In this document: positions 1 through 8,883 of the stretch, in pieces | Layout of the letters: each line of letters opens with the position of its first letter | Position numbering within the stretch: the stretch's first letter is position 1 | DNA from: Erwinia psidii | GTDB taxonomy: Bacteria; Pseudomonadota; Gammaproteobacteria; Enterobacterales; Enterobacteriaceae | NCBI RefSeq assembly: GCF_003846135.1 | Contig: NZ_RHHM01000005.1 | Location: 124,001-188,000 of the forward strand | DNA: 64,000 bases | Direction of reading: 5' to 3' | Position numbers and translations under genes: made by a program | Notes under the pieces: generated by a model | Told to the model about the DNA's origin: nothing | The model's input: the letters and a program-made list of their open reading frames with translations, nothing else | The model's database searches: none

Positions 1-864
1 GGCTGCCTTTTACTCTGACCGCTGTTGCAGCGCGGAGTGACAGGCAGTCTTTTTCATTCCCGCAATGACGTTTGCCACCAGACGATTGCCAGTAATCCGA
101 AAAGGAACACCGCACTGATAAACGCCCATTTGCGTGGTGGTTTGTGGTGGGATACCGGGCCTTTGCCCATCTGTGGTGGCATAAAATTCACTTATCTTAG
201 CCAGACACCAAAGTAAGCTCCCTTGATAATCAGCAGGGGGGAAATCCTGCCACCGTTTTGTCATGTCAGTTCCGCTTCTTTTCTGCGAAAACACAACGAA
301 AATCTCTGATACTGTCAGGTAAGACCATTCGGTTAATTCAATGTGTTGTTTATATTTCAGGAATTATCCTAATTAACGCATCTGGTCAGTGCACTGCATT
401 TATCGACCCGAAGTGAAACAAAATATTTCATTTTCGCGGCGTAATTTTAACGCCGTCTGATGTATTTTCTGTAATATTAACGGCTCACATTCTTGATAAA
501 GTACCTTGTCAGATAAAACATAAACCGTTCATTTTCTGTTTTAATGACCAGACTGAGGGCGATTTATAAGGGCCATTAATAGTCAGACGGCTGGTTCAAC
601 TGTTTAATTACATTGGTTATAAAATGCCTTCCGCAAGGCAATGATTAGCAAGTGCATGCTAATTTTTGTTCGTCAAAATTTTTTATTTAGCTATTCTCTG
701 GTTAACGTTATTACCGAGACTGCGTTGCCAGCGTGATAAAAAGGTTTTGTTGGTTGGCTAATGAATCTGTGGTATAGGATCCAATTGCCAGTCCGCCTGT
801 TGGCTGCAATTATCCAGTGCAACTGCGGTTAATCCTTATCAAACTGAAACAATATGAGGTGTTC
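1..864. other. Non-coding or unassigned left edge
   Basis: No gene is recognised before the carbonic anhydrase. A 94-codon open frame on the minus strand (10-294) and a short plus-strand frame overlap here; neither has a recognisable domain, and the minus frame has only a weak ribosome site. The stretch from about 300 is AT-rich. It contains an inverted repeat at 437-455 with no T-run and a terminator-like pair at 626-667. Confidence 0.5.
626..667 (+). terminator. Terminator-like double hairpin without an obvious gene
   Basis: GCCTT/AAGGC with loop CCGC (626-639) is followed by ATTAGCA/TGCTAAT (644-663) and a short T-run. It would end a plus-strand transcript arising in the upstream 300 bases, where no gene is recognised. 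The second stem is AT-rich, so strength is doubtful. Confidence 0.35.
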
Positions 865-1584
865 ATGGAATCTGGAAGAAGACTTTTCATAAAAAAAGCC
901 ACCCTTTTTTCAACGGTAGTCGCCAGTGGTCTTTTAACGGGCATTCCTTTTAGCGCCGGGGCAGATTCCGGGCTTCTCAGCAAAGAGGAACGTGATGAAC
1001 TTTCTCCAGATGAAGTCATTGCAAGGATTAAAAGTGGTAACGACAGATTCAGAAAGGGTGAAAAACTTGAGCATGATTTCCTTTCTCAGAAACGAAGCAG
1101 TCGGAATGGGCAGTATCCGATTGCGGTAATCCTGGGATGTATAGATTCAAGGACCCCAGCTGAAATTATCACCGATACAGGCATCGGGGAATTATTTAAC
1201 TGCCGCGTGGCAGGGAACATAGAAAATGAAGATATTCTTGGTAGCCTTGAATTTTCCTGCGCGTTATCAGGGGCCAAAATTGTTATGGTAATGGGGCACA
1301 CTAAATGTGGTGCAATTAAAGGAGCGGCATCGGATGCAAAACTGGGTAATCTCACATCGCTGCTTGAAAAAATCAAACCGGCAATAGAAAAAACAGATTA
1401 TTCCGGTGAGAAAGACGTTAACGATTATCAATATATTGATGCTATTGCCAAAACTAATGTGCAGCTGACAATCGAAAATATCAGAAAAAAAAGTCAAGTT
1501 CTCGCTTCGCTTGAAAAAGACGGAAAAATTAAAATAGTCGGCACCATGTACCATCTTGAAGGTGGTCGGCTGGAATTTCTTTAG
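865..1584 (+). CDS. Beta-class carbonic anhydrase with Tat leader
   Basis: Predicted to interconvert CO2 and bicarbonate. The zinc-site signature of the beta class is complete: a Cys-x-Asp-x-Arg motif (GCIDSRTP) and, about 60 residues later, a His-x-x-Cys motif (GHTKCGA). The N-terminus has a twin-arginine-like leader (SGRRLFIKK, then a hydrophobic stretch to about residue 30), so the folded enzyme is probably exported to the periplasm. The frame extends upstream to a GTG at 817, but the ATG at 865 is preferred: GAGGT lies just ahead and the Tat motif sits at the N-terminus. It has its own downstream terminator and faces ptrR convergently. Base composition is AT-richer than the neighbours, which may indicate transfer. 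The family is certain; export is inferred from the leader. Confidence 0.9.
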   Translation: MESGRRLFIKKATLFSTVVASGLLTGIPFSAGADSGLLSKEERDELSPDEVIARIKSGNDRFRKGEKLEHDFLSQKRSSRNGQYPIAVILGCIDSRTPAEIITDTGIGELFNCRVAGNIENEDILGSLEFSCALSGAKIVMVMGHTKCGAIKGAASDAKLGNLTSLLEKIKPAIEKTDYSGEKDVNDYQYIDAIAKTNVQLTIENIRKKSQVLASLEKDGKIKIVGTMYHLEGGRLEFL

Positions 1585-1737
1585 TGGCTGATGTGATCAG
1601 ACGCTATTGAGCAATCGCTAGCGGGTAGTTTTGCCAACCCGCCACTTAGTTACCCAAAACTGAAACGAGTATCTCTGTATGTAGCCACGCTTCGGTAATG
1701 CCGTAATAAAGGATCTTTCTCGACATTATCTGCACTA

Positions 1738-1770
1738 TCGCCGTCACAGAAATGTGTCGGCGATTTTTTT
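1738..1770 (+). terminator. Rho-independent terminator after carbonic anhydrase
   Basis: TCGCCG, a T/T mismatch, CACA, a GAAA tetraloop, TGTG and CGGCGA form the stem, followed by seven T. It lies about 150 bases past the carbonic anhydrase stop and just before the convergent ptrR. Confidence 0.85.
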
Positions 1771-1778
1771 GCGCTTAT

Positions 1779-2702
1779 TTAAACATGCTGTTTATTGTTT
1801 ACCTGGCAGCTTTCGAGCAGGTTTACCATCGCCCGCAGATTGGCTGATGCGGCGCCTCTTTGCCATACCAGCCAGATGGCTATTTTCCCCCTCTGCTCGG
1901 CGATTGGCCATGCCTGTACGCTGTCGCGGCCCGGCATGTTCTCCAGCATACTCAGTGGGATCATCGCCAACCCAGCTCCTGCGCTGACGCAGGCAACAAT
2001 GCCATGATAAGACTCCATTTCAAATATTTTTCCCGGTGCTGAAGCCGAGTCGGCAAACCAGTTTTCAAATAACCGGCGATAAGAGCAGTTGGCGCGAAAA
2101 GCATATACGGTTGCACCGGCGATATTTTTTGCGCTGGTTACCGGCGGATGATTGAGTGAGGATATAATCACCATCTCTTCCGGGAAAACCGCCACGCCTT
2201 CCAACAGTGGATGCCTGGGCGGCCCGTCAATAAAGACCGCACTGAACGATCCTGCAAGCAAGCCTTCGATCATATCTCCCGATGGCCCGGTGGACAGGTC
2301 CAGCTCCACTTCCGGCCATGCCTGATGATAGCGGGCAATCAGCGGTGGCAGATGTACGGCGGCGGTGCTTTCAATCGCTCCGAGAGTAAATATACCGGCA
2401 GGCTGTTGGCCGGAAACACGCTGGCGTGCTTCTTCAGTCAGTGCAAGAATACGGCAGGCATAATCCAGCAGGGTTCTCCCTGCATCGGTAATATGCAGGC
2501 GGAGTTTTTCGCGGGTAAAGAGTTCAGTCCCTAACTCTTCTTCCAGCTGACGAAGACGGGTGGATATATTTGAAGGTACCCGATGCAGCCGCTCGGCAGC
2601 GGCTGTGACACTGCCCTGTTCAGCAACGGCGCGAAAAACTTCCAGTTGAGTCAGATCCATCATCATTCTCATTTCGAGTAAAATATTTTCATTATTATTC
2701 AT
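1779..2702 (-). CDS. ptrR: LysR-family regulator PtrR (YneJ)
   Basis: LysR-type transcription factor. The N-terminal winged helix-turn-helix is clear (DLTQLEVFRAVAEQGS through RVPSNISTRLRQLE) and is followed by a LysR substrate-binding domain. The protein resembles E. coli PtrR/YneJ along its length, for example the segments STGPSGDMIEG and RANCSYRRLFENWF. It is divergent from sad, as in E. coli, so control of sad is likely. PtrR has also been reported to act on fnrS, which lies at 40.7 kb. The start is uncertain: the most upstream ATG (2702) has no clear ribosome site, and a run of ATGs about 10-15 codons inside gives the family's usual MDLTQLE beginning. Confidence 0.88.
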   Translation of the reverse strand: MNNNENILLEMRMMMDLTQLEVFRAVAEQGSVTAAAERLHRVPSNISTRLRQLEEELGTELFTREKLRLHITDAGRTLLDYACRILALTEEARQRVSGQQPAGIFTLGAIESTAAVHLPPLIARYHQAWPEVELDLSTGPSGDMIEGLLAGSFSAVFIDGPPRHPLLEGVAVFPEEMVIISSLNHPPVTSAKNIAGATVYAFRANCSYRRLFENWFADSASAPGKIFEMESYHGIVACVSAGAGLAMIPLSMLENMPGRDSVQAWPIAEQRGKIAIWLVWQRGAASANLRAMVNLLESCQVNNKQHV

Positions 2703-2783
2703 TTTTAAGAAAAGAGCAGCAGGATTATCCTTAACGGCATAGGATTTATTTATCTCTTACATCAGCTTCACAGGAGGGCGGTT

Positions 2784-4160
2784 ATGAGCACTGCATTTTC
2801 CGTATCACAGAATCCTTACAGCGGTGAAATTTTACAGCAGACACCATTTGTCGATGCCGCTGAAGTGGAAACCGCGTTAGATCTTGCAGACAGCGCTTTT
2901 CAGTCATGGCAGTTCAGTGCCATACCAGCGCGTTGTGAATTACTGTTACGTATCGCTACAGGGTTGCGTAAGCAGGCGAAAGCGCTGGCGGAAATGATGA
3001 CGGCGGAAATGGGCAAACCGGTTACGCAGAGTCTGGCAGAAGTGGAAAAATGTGCGCGCCTGTGTGAGTGGTATGCACAACAGGGGCCGGGCTTTCTCGA
3101 ACCTGAACCCACCCTGGTTGAGGATAATAAGGCATTTGTACAGTATTTGCCGCTGGGTCCGATTCTGGCGATAATGCCATGGAACTTTCCGGTCTGGCAG
3201 GTTTTGCGTGGGGCAGTGCCGATCTTTATGGCGGGAAACAGCTATTTACTGAAGCCAGCGCCAAACGTAATGGCTACCTCGTTGCTGTTGCAGAAAATTC
3301 TTGCTGAAGCCGGTGTGCCTGAAGGGCTGTTTGGCGTAGTGAATGCGGATAATGATGCGGTCGCGGCAATGATAAAAGATCGCCGTATTGCGGCCGTCAC
3401 CCTGACTGGCAGTGTCCGTGCAGGGGCTGCCGTCGCCACCCTTGCCGGGGCAGCGGTTAAGAAGTGTGTACTGGAGCTGGGTGGCGCTGATGCCTTCATC
3501 GTGCTGGCTGATGCCGATATCGATGCAGCGGTAAAAGGAGCGATAACGGGGCGCTTTATCAACAGTGGGCAAATCTGCATTGCGGCCAAACGCATCATTG
3601 TGGAAAAGAGCGTGTTTGCCGCGTTCCGTGACAAATTTGTAGCGGCGGTCAAAGCCCTTACGGTAGGCGACCCCCTTGATGAGGCCACGTATATTGGGCC
3701 AATGGCGCGTTATGATTTGCGTGATGAGCTGGACTCGCAGGTGAAGGCCACGCTGGCTGAAGGAGCAGAGTGTCTGCTGGGTGGTCATATTCTTCCCGGA
3801 GAGGGAAACTTTTATGCTCCGACCGTTCTGAGTAACGTGACGCCCGGCATGACCAGTTTCAGTCAGGAGCTGTTCGGGCCTGTTGCCTCACTGATTGAAG
3901 CACAGGATGCCGATCACGCTGTTGCAATGGCCAATGATTCTGAGTTTGGCCTTGGCGGCAGTTTATGGACCCGGGATGCGGTGAAAGGCCGCCAACTGGC
4001 AGCAAGGATTGTTACCGGAAGTGTGTTTATTAATTCACCCAGCTTCTCCGATCCCCGCGTGCCGATTGGTGGCGTGAAAAAAAGCGGTTTTGGGCGGGAA
4101 CTGTCACATTTTGGTATCCGTGAATTCACCAATGCCCAGACCATCTGGCAGGAATCATAA
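2784..4160 (+). CDS. sad: Succinate-semialdehyde dehydrogenase Sad (YneI)
   Basis: NAD(P)-dependent aldehyde dehydrogenase oxidising succinate semialdehyde to succinate, the last step of putrescine/GABA breakdown. All family landmarks are present: PWNFP with Asn134, the catalytic base Glu231 in LELGG and the nucleophile Cys265 in SGQICIA. Length (458 residues) and sequence fit E. coli Sad/YneI, including the segment MIKDRRIAAVTLTGSVRAGA and the C-terminal KKSGFGRELSHFG. AGGAGG (2772-2777) sits seven bases before the ATG. It is divergent from ptrR, which probably regulates it, and ends at a strong terminator (4217-4248). The substrate is assigned by similarity and by the conserved ptrR pairing. 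Confidence 0.92.
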   Translation: MSTAFSVSQNPYSGEILQQTPFVDAAEVETALDLADSAFQSWQFSAIPARCELLLRIATGLRKQAKALAEMMTAEMGKPVTQSLAEVEKCARLCEWYAQQGPGFLEPEPTLVEDNKAFVQYLPLGPILAIMPWNFPVWQVLRGAVPIFMAGNSYLLKPAPNVMATSLLLQKILAEAGVPEGLFGVVNADNDAVAAMIKDRRIAAVTLTGSVRAGAAVATLAGAAVKKCVLELGGADAFIVLADADIDAAVKGAITGRFINSGQICIAAKRIIVEKSVFAAFRDKFVAAVKALTVGDPLDEATYIGPMARYDLRDELDSQVKATLAEGAECLLGGHILPGEGNFYAPTVLSNVTPGMTSFSQELFGPVASLIEAQDADHAVAMANDSEFGLGGSLWTRDAVKGRQLAARIVTGSVFINSPSFSDPRVPIGGVKKSGFGRELSHFGIREFTNAQTIWQES

Positions 4161-4216
4161 ATATCAGTTTTGTGCCATGTTAATGGCTAATCGGCAGCCG
4201 CTTATCGTGTTGCTGA

Positions 4217-4248
4217 AAAAGGATGACCAGCCGGGCTGGCATCCTTTT
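4217..4248 (+). terminator. Terminator after sad
   Basis: AAAAGGATG, a bulged A, CCAGC, a CGG loop, GCTGG and CATCCTTTT form a 14-bp stem flanked by A and T runs, so it could work in both directions. It is 57 bases past the sad stop. Confidence 0.85.
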
Positions 4249-4620
4249 GTCTGCAAGAATCCGGCCTTGCCCGTCAATACCTGGCTGGGCCGGAGCACCT
4301 TAAGCGCGTTGATCCTGAGCAGGTTTGATTTCTCTGAATCGTATCTTATTAAAAATCATAAAAGTTTTTGACGATTACCGTCAGCCGCCGTGGTATTGCT
4401 GGCCACTGGAAATTACTGCATAAAACTATTTCATCGCATTATGCAGCTAAGAGGTATCCCGGCGAAGTTTAAATGCACCCCCACAGAAAAAAGCTCTGGG
4501 AAACCGTACGCCTCTAGCCATTTACCCTGGTCTGAACGAGTAATGTCCCCAACATTGTCGTTTTTAGCCCTGATATCGTTTGCCGACCAGCATTAAAACG
4601 ATGGCAGATTAGCAGATATT

Positions 4621-4652
4621 AAAAAAGCCTGATGACGTTATTCCACAGGCTT
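4621..4652 (-). terminator. Terminator of the beta-helix gene
   Basis: Read on the minus strand: AAGCCTG, a 14-base loop, CAGGCTT and a run of T. It lies 28 bases beyond the stop of the tailspike-like gene. Confidence 0.7.
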
Positions 4653-4679
4653 CAGAACCGGTAAATCAGATGTCTTTGG

Positions 4680-6452
4680 TCAAAGTCTGTTCAGCGGAAT
4701 GCCATAACGTTGACCGTTGACCCTGATCACCAGCTGGTTATTATCAATCCTTCCCCGAAACAGCAATTCATTGTCATTGTTATACCCGATACCCACCTGA
4801 CGATTACCTATCCACGTCTGGTTGAAGCAGTTAACCGCGGCATTTTCAATCTCATTAATTTTATTTTGGTCCTCAACCCTTTGATATTTTTTATCGAATC
4901 TGAATGTCACACCGTTGTTAAATCTGTCCGGTGAACTGGTGGTGACAAATGCTTTAACCCATGCCGTGTATTTATTAATTTTCAGGTAGATGTTTACCCG
5001 GTTGTTGCCAGCGGTCTCCAGATGTACCCGCGTGACAGGAGAAGAGCCCACACAGGACCACGACCCGGTTACGGTTCCCTGCACATTATGCAAAAACAGC
5101 TCAGCACGCCCCTCAGAGGTTCCCGGATCAAAGTCAGTCTGGGTTTGTCGCATGACATACCATTCAGAACTGCCAATCAGTTTAATCTGCGTCTGTGACT
5201 GCCAGTTCTCCATATGCATCTGACCAAGCAAAAACCAGGCTTCATCCTGCCTCTGGTTATCCATATACTCGGTTGATGAAACATAGTCATAACTTATTGA
5301 TCCCTCGATGCGCGCACCGTGGTTTTCAAACCATGTCCGGCCCATTTCCCATTCACTCAGCCATTTTTCTCCCTGATCGCTGGTATCAATCCAGCTGCCA
5401 GCCTGTAAATTCAGTTGAGTGGAGATAATTCGGCAGTGATGCGCTTTCAGCGGATTTGGACAGGTCTCGATGTTCAGTGCGGTTATTGTCCACTGGCCAT
5501 TGGAAATATCGCCCGGAAATTCAGTATGTTCAATCCAGCCATTCCAGATAAGAGATTGTGATGATCGTGTCAAATCGATCATCGGACGTTCTCTGCCATG
5601 CTGAATATTAAAGTTGCTCAGTTCAATCGCCGTAACATGGTGCCATGAGCCAGCAATCTGATCGGACCATCTTGCATAAACCACCGTTTCATGACAGTGC
5701 GAAGCATAGAACTGGTCGATTTTACAGTCCAGAGTGTCCAACAGGCTCAGGCTGCGCCCCCCCATATTCTTGAAGATCATACAGGAAATGCGCAGGAACT
5801 GGCCGCCAGGGTTGGTATTTTCATAAAATCCTTTTTGGTTACGCTGCCCGTTGTAATCACTGCGACCATCAATCGCCAGGCCGGTGATTTCAACAAAACG
5901 GGCTTTAACCCTGAACATGAAGTTGCTGTCATTATTGGATACCAGGTAAGTATTGTTGTGATAACCAAAATAGACGCTTTCACCTGCCAGTCGGAATTTG
6001 GTGGCATCCCAGCTAATAAAGTCATCGGCAATATCGAACGAGGAGATAAAGAAGCGACCGGCAGGAAACTTAATACCAATATCTTCATTCAGGCGCACAT
6101 CACCCGTCAAAATACGCGACCATTCCCACATGCGTTTTACTGCCTCAACGCAATCGGTCTGACCATCTGGTATTGCACCAAAATGCGTGACATTGAGGCG
6201 GTTAAGGTCGCTGATATAGCGCCGCCAGCGTTTCCCTCCCTGAGTGACAAAAATATAACCACCATCATCCGGCGACCTCCAGTCTCCCATGTCACAACAG
6301 AACAGACCGCCTCCAACCAGTGAGCCGCTGTGGTATTCCAGCACAAGAGCAAGCTGGCCATGTTCATGAGGCTCATGGTTACGTAAATCATTAACATTTT
6401 TTATGGTATGAACCGTACTTGCAGTACTTACAGAAAGGGGATTTGGTGTCAT
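4680..6452 (-). CDS. Tailspike-like right-handed beta-helix protein, probable polysaccharide depolymerase
   Basis: A 590-residue protein. Its N-terminus (TIKNVNDLRNHEP, GGGLFCCDMGDWRSPDDGG, then GGKRWRRYISD and FGAIPDGQTDCVEAVKRM) has the layout of phage tailspike and pectate-lyase-3-type beta-helix enzymes, including exopolysaccharide depolymerases of Erwinia phages. The middle is rich in short beta-strand-like repeats, as in a parallel beta-helix. No signal peptide is seen. The start at 6452 is chosen over an ATG at 6485 because GAGAG lies at proper spacing and the family N-terminus begins there. No phage structural genes flank it, so it is a lone gene with its own terminator: a cargo gene or prophage relic. 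Substrate unknown; a role in capsule or EPS turnover is inference. Confidence 0.72.
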   Translation of the reverse strand: MTPNPLSVSTASTVHTIKNVNDLRNHEPHEHGQLALVLEYHSGSLVGGGLFCCDMGDWRSPDDGGYIFVTQGGKRWRRYISDLNRLNVTHFGAIPDGQTDCVEAVKRMWEWSRILTGDVRLNEDIGIKFPAGRFFISSFDIADDFISWDATKFRLAGESVYFGYHNNTYLVSNNDSNFMFRVKARFVEITGLAIDGRSDYNGQRNQKGFYENTNPGGQFLRISCMIFKNMGGRSLSLLDTLDCKIDQFYASHCHETVVYARWSDQIAGSWHHVTAIELSNFNIQHGRERPMIDLTRSSQSLIWNGWIEHTEFPGDISNGQWTITALNIETCPNPLKAHHCRIISTQLNLQAGSWIDTSDQGEKWLSEWEMGRTWFENHGARIEGSISYDYVSSTEYMDNQRQDEAWFLLGQMHMENWQSQTQIKLIGSSEWYVMRQTQTDFDPGTSEGRAELFLHNVQGTVTGSWSCVGSSPVTRVHLETAGNNRVNIYLKINKYTAWVKAFVTTSSPDRFNNGVTFRFDKKYQRVEDQNKINEIENAAVNCFNQTWIGNRQVGIGYNNDNELLFRGRIDNNQLVIRVNGQRYGIPLNRL

Positions 6453-6825
6453 GGCATCACTCTCTTTTATAAAATAGACAAGCACATTATATAGGGGTAA
6501 AAATGCTTAAAAATCATAGTGCCACCTATTGCTTAAGCCGTTTTGTACCGCCTGATAAATCAATAAAGGAGAGTGCTGCTTTACCACTCAGGATCACCGG
6601 GGTGACTGCCAGAGTTGAGCAAAAATAATGCGGAATAAACGCATCAACATTCAGTCTGTTAGTGGGTCTGGTTTCCTGTGTCTGAGACAGTTTATTTTTT
6701 TAACCATGACGTTTGTAAAAGTAGCGTGCTGATTTTATTGTTTGCTCTTGTAGTAAAGATATATCATAGATATATTTTATTCTTGTTATGCGAACCAGTC
6801 CCGTGCCGTTCAGAGGAGAATGATA
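6453..6825. other. Intergenic region upstream of yqjH
   Basis: AT-rich region holding the divergent promoters of the beta-helix gene and yqjH. No further gene is recognised. The stretch at 6740-6785 is strongly AT-rich and is a plausible promoter area for yqjH; no clear Fur box was identified by eye. Confidence 0.4.
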
Positions 6826-7614
6826 TTGTCCGAAATTTCAAACCGCATGCCTCGTCGTGTCAGAAACGAACTGCGTTTCCGCCCGGTGGAAGTCATAGCA
6901 AAAACATTTGTTGCCGACAGCTTTTACCGTATAGAACTGGGTGGTGAAGCGCTGGTCGGTTTTACATCGCCGGGCTTTGACGATCATATCAAAGTTTTTT
7001 TTCCTGATACGGAAACCGGGGTCTTAAACCTGCCTGAGATCACGTCGGACGGCGTGGTATGGAAAGAGGGCCTGCGGCCTGCCGCCCGTGACTACACACC
7101 ACTGTTTTTTAATGGCATTGACCGTCTGACCGTGGATTTCTATCTGCATCAGTCGGGTCTTGCCAGTGACTGGGCAGCGAAAGCCAAACCTGGCGACAGG
7201 CTGGCTGTGGGCGGTCCACGTGGTTCGCTGATTGTCCCGGATGATTATGAATATCAGCTTTATGTCTGTGACGAAAGTGGTTTACCCGCCCTTAAGCGTC
7301 GTTGCCAAACGATGCAGGGTTCGTCATGCAGGTTGTACGCTTTTGTTGATGAGGAAAAGGGGCGTCGCTATCTGGGCGCAACACCGAATGTGGAAATCTG
7401 CTGGCTGGGCAGTGGGGCAATGCAGGGTAAAGATATTGCTGCACTGATTGCCGAACTGGACAACGTGACGCTGCCGGAACAGGATTATTTTATCTGGCTA
7501 ACCGGTGAAGGGGCTGCAGTAAAGCAGCTCAGTGACTACTTTATTCTTCATCGCGGGTTACAGGCTGATTTTGTCCGCGCCGTGGCGTACTGGCATCATA
7601 AACCGACGGTATGA
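6826..7614 (+). CDS. yqjH: NADPH-dependent ferric-siderophore reductase (YqjH/ViuB family)
   Basis: Siderophore-interacting protein predicted to reduce ferric siderophores with NAD(P)H and FAD, releasing iron in the cytoplasm. It follows E. coli YqjH closely: FTSPGFDDHIKVFFP and RDYTPLFF in the FAD-binding barrel, GDRLAVGGPRGSLIVP, then the nicotinamide-binding half with YQLYVCDESGLPAL and the C-terminal VRAVAYWHHK. Start choice: AGAGGAG (6812-6818) lies only one base before the ATG at 6820, so the TTG at 6826, seven bases away, is preferred. It is followed after 18 bases by a PadR-type regulator on the same strand, which differs from E. coli, where yqjI is divergent. Confidence 0.88.
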   Translation: MSEISNRMPRRVRNELRFRPVEVIAKTFVADSFYRIELGGEALVGFTSPGFDDHIKVFFPDTETGVLNLPEITSDGVVWKEGLRPAARDYTPLFFNGIDRLTVDFYLHQSGLASDWAAKAKPGDRLAVGGPRGSLIVPDDYEYQLYVCDESGLPALKRRCQTMQGSSCRLYAFVDEEKGRRYLGATPNVEICWLGSGAMQGKDIAALIAELDNVTLPEQDYFIWLTGEGAAVKQLSDYFILHRGLQADFVRAVAYWHHKPTV

Positions 7615-7632
7615 ATCGTCGCTGGGCAGATA

Positions 7633-8145
7633 ATGAAACATCATCAAAACATGCAGGGCGCTTCCTGCCTGCACAGGAAGCGCCGGGGAAAGAGACTCGA
7701 CGCTGGTGATATCCGGTTGCTAATCCTGCATTTTGTCTCACAGGGCGCGGCTCATGGCTACGAATTAATCAAGTCAGTGGAAGATTTGTCAAAAGGGGAA
7801 TATACCCCCAGCCCCGGGATTATTTATCCAGCGCTTTCCTTACTTGAAGAGCTGGAATATATACGCAGCAGCGATGCGCTTGCTGGCCGGAAAACATTCT
7901 GTCTTACTGCGGAGGGGCAACGCCACCTGCGAGAAAATCACTCCGGTCTGCAAAACATTATTTCCCGACTTTCCTCACTGGCGATCCTGGCGGAAAATCG
8001 CAGCCAGCCGGAAGTGGAGCGTGCCATCCATAATATGAAAACGGCACTCAATACCCGCCTTTCGCGGCCCGGTCTGGCGGAGGAGACCCTCTATACGATT
8101 ATTGATGCGCTGGATGAGGCGGCAAAAAAAATTGAGCGGAGTTAA
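7633..8145 (+). CDS. PadR-family regulator, YqjI-like without the metal-binding head
   Basis: PadR winged-helix repressor. The DNA-binding core (residues about 22-100: AGDIRLLILHFVSQGAAHGY, then SPGIIYPALSLLEEL) matches E. coli YqjI, the nickel-responsive repressor of yqjH. E. coli YqjI has a long His/Cys-rich N-terminal metal-binding tail. Here that region is only about 20 residues with a few His and one Cys (MKHHQNMQGASCLHRKRR), so classical metal sensing is unlikely. It probably forms an operon with yqjH: 18-base gap, same strand. The C-terminal helix expected for PadR dimerisation is present. An inverted repeat follows at 8168-8190. Function as local repressor is inferred from the neighbour. 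Confidence 0.82.
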   Translation: MKHHQNMQGASCLHRKRRGKRLDAGDIRLLILHFVSQGAAHGYELIKSVEDLSKGEYTPSPGIIYPALSLLEELEYIRSSDALAGRKTFCLTAEGQRHLRENHSGLQNIISRLSSLAILAENRSQPEVERAIHNMKTALNTRLSRPGLAEETLYTIIDALDEAAKKIERS

Positions 8146-8275
8146 TAAGGCTCCCGTCTGTCAGGGCGGCCGGAGGAAGAAAATCCGGCCAGTGTGCGAT
8201 GGAAAGAAAAAATTAATTTTCTGTTAATGTTGTTTCTTCATCTGGCTGATATCGAAAGGTAAGCTGGATAACCTG

Positions 8276-8575
8276 TCAGTGACAGGCTTTGTCAGGATAA
8301 AAATCCACCTGCATCATTGCGCCCCATAGGGGCGTACTTAATTCCTCAGAATGCGAAACCAGTGCCTGGGCGTCCATACGATATGATATTGACAACACCA
8401 CAGCACATGCCGGGTTGCCTGCCTGAATATTATTTTTAATAACCACAATATTTATCAGCCAGATTAGTAAGCACAGAATTAAATGACAGATCAATAATTT
8501 GTTCTGATGCAATATCCTCATCCACTGATTTTTTTGCATTCCTTCAGGCAAGCGCATTGTTCGGAAATAGTGCAA
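8276..8575 (-). CDS. Hypothetical small membrane protein
   Basis: Open frame of 99 codons with one strong hydrophobic stretch (about residues 27-46, LLICHLILCLLIWLINIVVI) preceded by basic residues, consistent with a single membrane helix. No family is recognised. The start is unclear: an AAGGA directly abuts an internal ATG at codon 13. It stands alone between convergent yqjI-like and osmB-side regions. It may be spurious; the membrane segment is the main reason to list it. Confidence 0.3.
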   Translation of the reverse strand: MHYFRTMRLPEGMQKNQWMRILHQNKLLICHLILCLLIWLINIVVIKNNIQAGNPACAVVLSISYRMDAQALVSHSEELSTPLWGAMMQVDFYPDKACH

Positions 8576-8883
8576 TCGCGGTGGTAAATCAATGGCAATA
8601 AAATAGGTATAAGATCAGAGATATGAAACGGCCAGCCTGGGTTTTGCGGCACCGATGAGCCTGCAAAACATGTTTATCAGTGGGCAGGCAATAAATCGGA
8701 TGGTTATGCAGGAAAAAGTATTTCACACCGGCCGCAGTCAGTTTTCAGCGCGGGTCAGAAAGCGTAACGTAAAAACAGGAATATGGCCCCGTTTCAGGAG
8801 CCATAAGTAAGATTATCTTTGAAGATATCAGAAATGCAGTGTTTGCGTTGTCAGATTGGCATAATCGTCCAAATTACAGCAGG
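8576..8883. other. Region downstream of osmB
   Basis: No gene recognised. An imperfect stem at 8783-8804 (ATGGCCCC / GGAGCCAT) is followed on the minus strand by T-rich sequence and may terminate osmB. A second inverted repeat, GTTTTGC/GCAAAAC, lies at 8641-8669. Confidence 0.4.

Larger units (their letters stand above)
4161..4679. other. Intergenic region between sad and the beta-helix gene
   Basis: Two convergent transcripts end here: the sad terminator at 4217-4248 and the terminator of the minus-strand gene at 4621-4652. Nothing else is recognised in the roughly 370 bases between them; open frames there are short and have no ribosome sites. Confidence 0.6.

Noticed and set aside
10..294. 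94-codon minus-strand frame at the left edge
   Set aside because: No recognised family, weak ribosome site, overlapped by a plus-strand frame of similar quality; not enough to call a gene.
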